Assembly (NCBI RefSeq): GCF_000429465.1
Contig: NZ_AUBX01000003.1
Coordinates: 1 to 48,541 of the forward strand
Direction: 5' to 3'
Origin: Algoriphagus vanfongensis DSM 17529
GTDB lineage: Bacteria > Bacteroidota > Bacteroidia > Cytophagales > Cyclobacteriaceae
Length of the DNA stretch: 48,541 nt
Shown: one piece after another, positions 47,801 to 48,541 of the stretch
Position numbering within the stretch: position 1 is the stretch's first letter
Layout: every line of letters begins with the position of its first letter
The notes under the pieces: model-generated
Database searches by the model: none
The model's input: the letters and a program-made list of their open reading frames with translations, nothing else
Told to the model about the DNA's origin: nothing
Program-made: the position numbers and the translations under genes

Positions 47801-48541
47801 ACCCGTGTTGGTAACTTTTATCTCGAAGGTCAATTTACCATTCAATATATCCTCATTGGAAACTACCGTCTTAATGATGTCCAAATCCGGTTGCTGACAA
47901 AGGTCTACTTGAGTTTCATTGTCTGAATCTACTGTATCACCAGATAGATCATCTACTTCATTTTCACCGAAGATAGCTGTTGCCTGAGCCTGATTATTGA
48001 TAAACCTAGCATCAGTATCTTCCAAAGTTATGGTATAAGTAGCTGTGTAAGTAGCATTCTCACCTGGTAGTAAAGTACCCTCTAGACTGGCTTCGCTGCT
48101 CTCTACAAAATCAATATCAGATAGCTCTCCAGTTCCTGTGAAGTGATATTCTGATACCACTACATCAGTCAAGGTTACATTTCCTGTATTGTACACAGTG
48201 AATGCATAAGTCACTACATCACCGGTATCGTAGCAATCATCTTCTGAATCTACTGAAGCAGATTTGGTGATGGCAATTTTACCAATTTGCGTGATCGTCG
48301 TGGTCGCACTCGCCTCTTCCTCTTCCGTCTCGTTGCTGTTCACATACGCGGTGTTCACAATGTCATCTCCCGCATCCACGTCATCCTGGTCCGCTTCATA
48401 GCTCGCATAGTAAACCCAGGTCTCATCCAGATCCAACTCGCCGTCGTTGTCCGTGTCTCCGCTATCCAATACCAGCGGAGTCACCCCGTCTGTGAATGGA
48501 TCGGTGACCACAACACCGGTCAAGCTTACGTTGCCTTCGTT
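41849..48541 (-). CDS. Giant DUF11-repeat adhesin with T9SS type B (CHU_C) sorting domain (5' end outside window)
   Basis: The frame stays open past the first TTG (48523) to the right edge with residues NEGNVS that match the repeat consensus, so the N-terminus lies outside. More than 2220 residues are visible. Most are DUF11-type Ig-like repeats with the pattern SYTFTV-NTGNVTLSN-DP ... FTATY-LTQDDID-G-V-N-A. Three near-identical 387-bp (129-residue) tandem units lie at about 44641-45801, each ending in CETC. A region with SdrD-B-like folds and Ca-binding-looking loops (DLNEDGIQNEW, DANDDGQVTLNDP, DLNGDGRYDG; about 43190-43345) follows, then another DUF11 unit and the C-terminal gliding-motility-type domain (VITPNNDGDNDTFEI ... 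GTYFYILKLTDQSG, 41849-42115). The tail directs T9SS export. SprB-like adhesion or gliding is a reasonable but unproven role. Confidence 0.88.
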   Translation of the reverse strand, partial: NEGNVSLTGVVVTDPFTDGVTPLVLDSGDTDNDGELDLDETWVYYASYEADQDDVDAGDDIVNTAYVNSNETEEEEASATTTITQIGKIAITKSASVDSEDDCYDTGDVVTYAFTVYNTGNVTLTDVVVSEYHFTGTGELSDIDFVESSEASLEGTLLPGENATYTATYTITLEDTDARFINNQAQATAIFGENEVDDLSGDTVDSDNETQVDLCQQPDLDIIKTVVSNEDILNGKLTFEIKVTNTGNTTLYNVYVEDEMTEDQWTIDELAPEEFKTFTVEVNISQEMIDGECYENTAIAESREFLEDEQSPGQGEGSQELLYRVVAFDEDDISACFTQTPGLTIVKEITDGDPYSLVGDAIDYKYTVTNSGNVTLDGPFTVNDDKIGVIADATQTSTLAPGEMIEFTATYIVKEADLSDGKVTNIATGLGYFEEEEVVSDPDDATAEASFNDILAVDDFAGTFDYETNLQTSSVNALANDELNGGQATTANVSLTTVIADPEGILSVDANGVITIAANAPAGDYQLTYRITEIGNPSNYDEAVITATVNPVLLIDEIESYCELDAPYLRWLLEPANFNLQDLAPGDPNPLTMIWYDKDDNEIIRFDNIPMEGYMLFPGADTLPGGYGSQWPGWRFVNEQWESGDFNYAAVREAGSYVLFQLNPEVSSEIAYPGASSECNPNPNPPIAIDDDMTSIPVVSEDGYANIVNVLDNDQLGAIVGLNTTLVDISIVAESTPGAITIDLNTGLASVAPGTPSGIYTIEYRICTNPNPTNCDTAIVTVLVVTPSIELLKDGVFNDENQDGFGNVGETVSYTFTVINTGDVELNNITIDDDKVTVMGGPLNGLAAGASDSNTFTATYILTQDDIDNGLVLNSALAKGEGPRGYPVEDESSDPTPVEEPSTECETCTETEIPQNPAIELLKDGEFNDENQDGFGNVGETISYTFTVSNTGNVTLSNIMVTDPMVTVNGGPISLAPGASDNTTFTATYVLTQDDIDAGYVVNTALAQGTSPKDEVVEDESSDPTPVEEPSTECETCTETEIPQNPAIELLKDGEFNDENQDGFGNVGETISYTFTVINTGNVTLSNIMVTDPMVTVSGGPISLAPGASDNTTFTATYVLSQDDIDAGYVVNTALAQGTSPKDEVVEDESSDPTPVEEPNTECETCTETEIPQNPAIELLKDGEFNDENQDGFGNVGETISYTFTVTNTGNVTLSNINVTDPMVTVSGGPISLSPGASDNTTFTATYILTQDDIDAGYVVNTALAQGTSPKDEVVEDESSDPTPVEEPNTECETCTETEIPQNPAINVVKTDNGAVVDAAGDVITYTLTVSNTGNVTLSNVMINDPLTGLDVNVGTLTPGQSIAQNTDYVVTQQDMDNGTVLNTVITSGESPDGEDPTDEDEIETPVERLPNISLTKEVDLESVSKAGIVLNYTLVVKNTGNVTLSSGDLKDPKTGLSVPGITLAPNEEKTFTTTYTVTLEDILSGQPILNIANVIAVDPQSEETVEAEAQAIVNIDLQPAVSIEKVADKEVVTEAGEVITYTISVTNTGTAPLLDVAVVDPMTGLDETIELLLPEATQVFTTTYTVTVEDIAQQEPIVNVAMVTAPNPVDPESPLEEEDDATVIIGCEDSTLITGIAYNSETGAPLSGVPVTLIPQESTPGEILIVVTGEDGRYTFQDFVPGQYLVQVQDANLNAARGLYPTESSLFFTFIEACQYQTHDFGYETYDGIVLGDFVWYDLNEDGIQNEWFDANDDGQVTLNDPNAGPIDIRDWEWFDLNGDGRYDGPENEGELNKAGFGNAQSSNIKVTGPNGYESEVIVGIIGYWRDRLDNGAFGEYTATMIEDEFISAQASFMRSTGKVKVLPDASARMTDINASRIEEQCGLTTVSEITREITASNKVALDMDFGWSCREVEIDIIANDDDFGTHFLSFGGRLGNILDNDIFEGQRPDPADVDFEFVELDGVIGLLIDEDGELNLIPGVNEAREYRLRYILREAGYPENNDDAYVVFRLENDNVNLSITKEALSEEVYEGDEFEYEIVLSNIGGFDARNVVVTDNLPGGVNYLSNTVTNNSANVEVSASIDGSNLVWTIPFFPADATITFTVKVKAGEAGTVTNTVIVGADEDDSDESDNQDSAVTEILPFHIPNVITPNNDGDNDTFEIKGLGKFVNSEIVILNRFGDHVLEKTGYQNDWDAPGQVAGTYFYILKLTDQSGRVHEFQGWIQVIKED
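44641..45801 (-). repeat. Three 387-bp tandem repeats inside the giant adhesin gene
   Basis: The marker gaatctcag recurs at 44641, 45028, 45415 and 45802, an exact 387-bp period (129 codons). The copies differ at only scattered bases. A more diverged unit precedes them in the gene (about 45802-46190). Confidence 0.9.

Noticed and set aside
1..48541. Phage, plasmid, transposase or restriction/defence cluster
   Set aside because: No integrase, transposase, capsid, replication or nuclease gene was found; gene content is chromosomal.

Overview
The window reads as a chromosomal segment of a Bacteroidota bacterium, most like Cytophagales/Cyclobacteriaceae (an inference from gene content; no rRNA or other marker gene is present). 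The support is: type IX secretion system (T9SS) sorting domains of type A and type B on giant surface proteins, a PorP/SprF partner gene, an Oar-like TonB-dependent receptor, DUF481 outer-membrane proteins, few Shine-Dalgarno sites, and several matches to the Bacteroidota -7 element TAnnTTTG.

Layout. 1-4768 (+): a giant T9SS type A adhesin cut by the left edge. 4783-9108 (-): an AsmA/TamB-like 1441-residue membrane-anchored protein built from seven repeats of about 175 residues. 9109-10196: an AT-rich gene-free stretch with two paralogous tRNA-like RNA genes on the minus strand, each followed by its own terminator. This is the most unusual part of the window. 10197-16215: housekeeping genes (rluD, an ACC-deaminase-family PLP enzyme, uvrB with an AlbA_2 protein, an Lnb/DUF4105 membrane protein). 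16250-18541 (+): a second T9SS type A protein. 18613-20396 (+): a GntP-type permease with a RidA protein. 20399-21793 (-): an MltF-like lytic transglycosylase. 21906-27392 (-): a complete tripartite RND efflux operon (adaptor, pump, TolC-like channel). 27626-29776 (-): two DUF481 paralogues in tandem. 29861-33187 (-): a TonB-dependent receptor. 33535-38394: lysoplasmalogenase (+), aspS (-), M23 peptidase (+) and rluF (+). 38460-48541 (-): a T9SS cluster of a giant type B adhesin (cut by the right edge), PorP/SprF and a double-OmpA-domain protein, apparently one operon.

Themes. Much of the window serves the cell envelope: secreted adhesins, T9SS partner proteins, peptidoglycan remodelling (MltF, M23, OmpA anchors), lipid or lipoprotein handling (AsmA-like, Lnb-like, lysoplasmalogenase) and efflux or uptake. 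The two tRNA-like RNAs have a perfect acceptor stem, canonical D- and T-loops and a 7-nt anticodon loop reading GTC. In place of a normal variable arm they carry about 57-71 nt of extra RNA whose outer part is conserved and whose apical hairpin differs completely between copies. I do not recognise this family and treat it as the main candidate for an undescribed system.

All calls come from reading sequence and supplied translations; no homology search or folding program was run.
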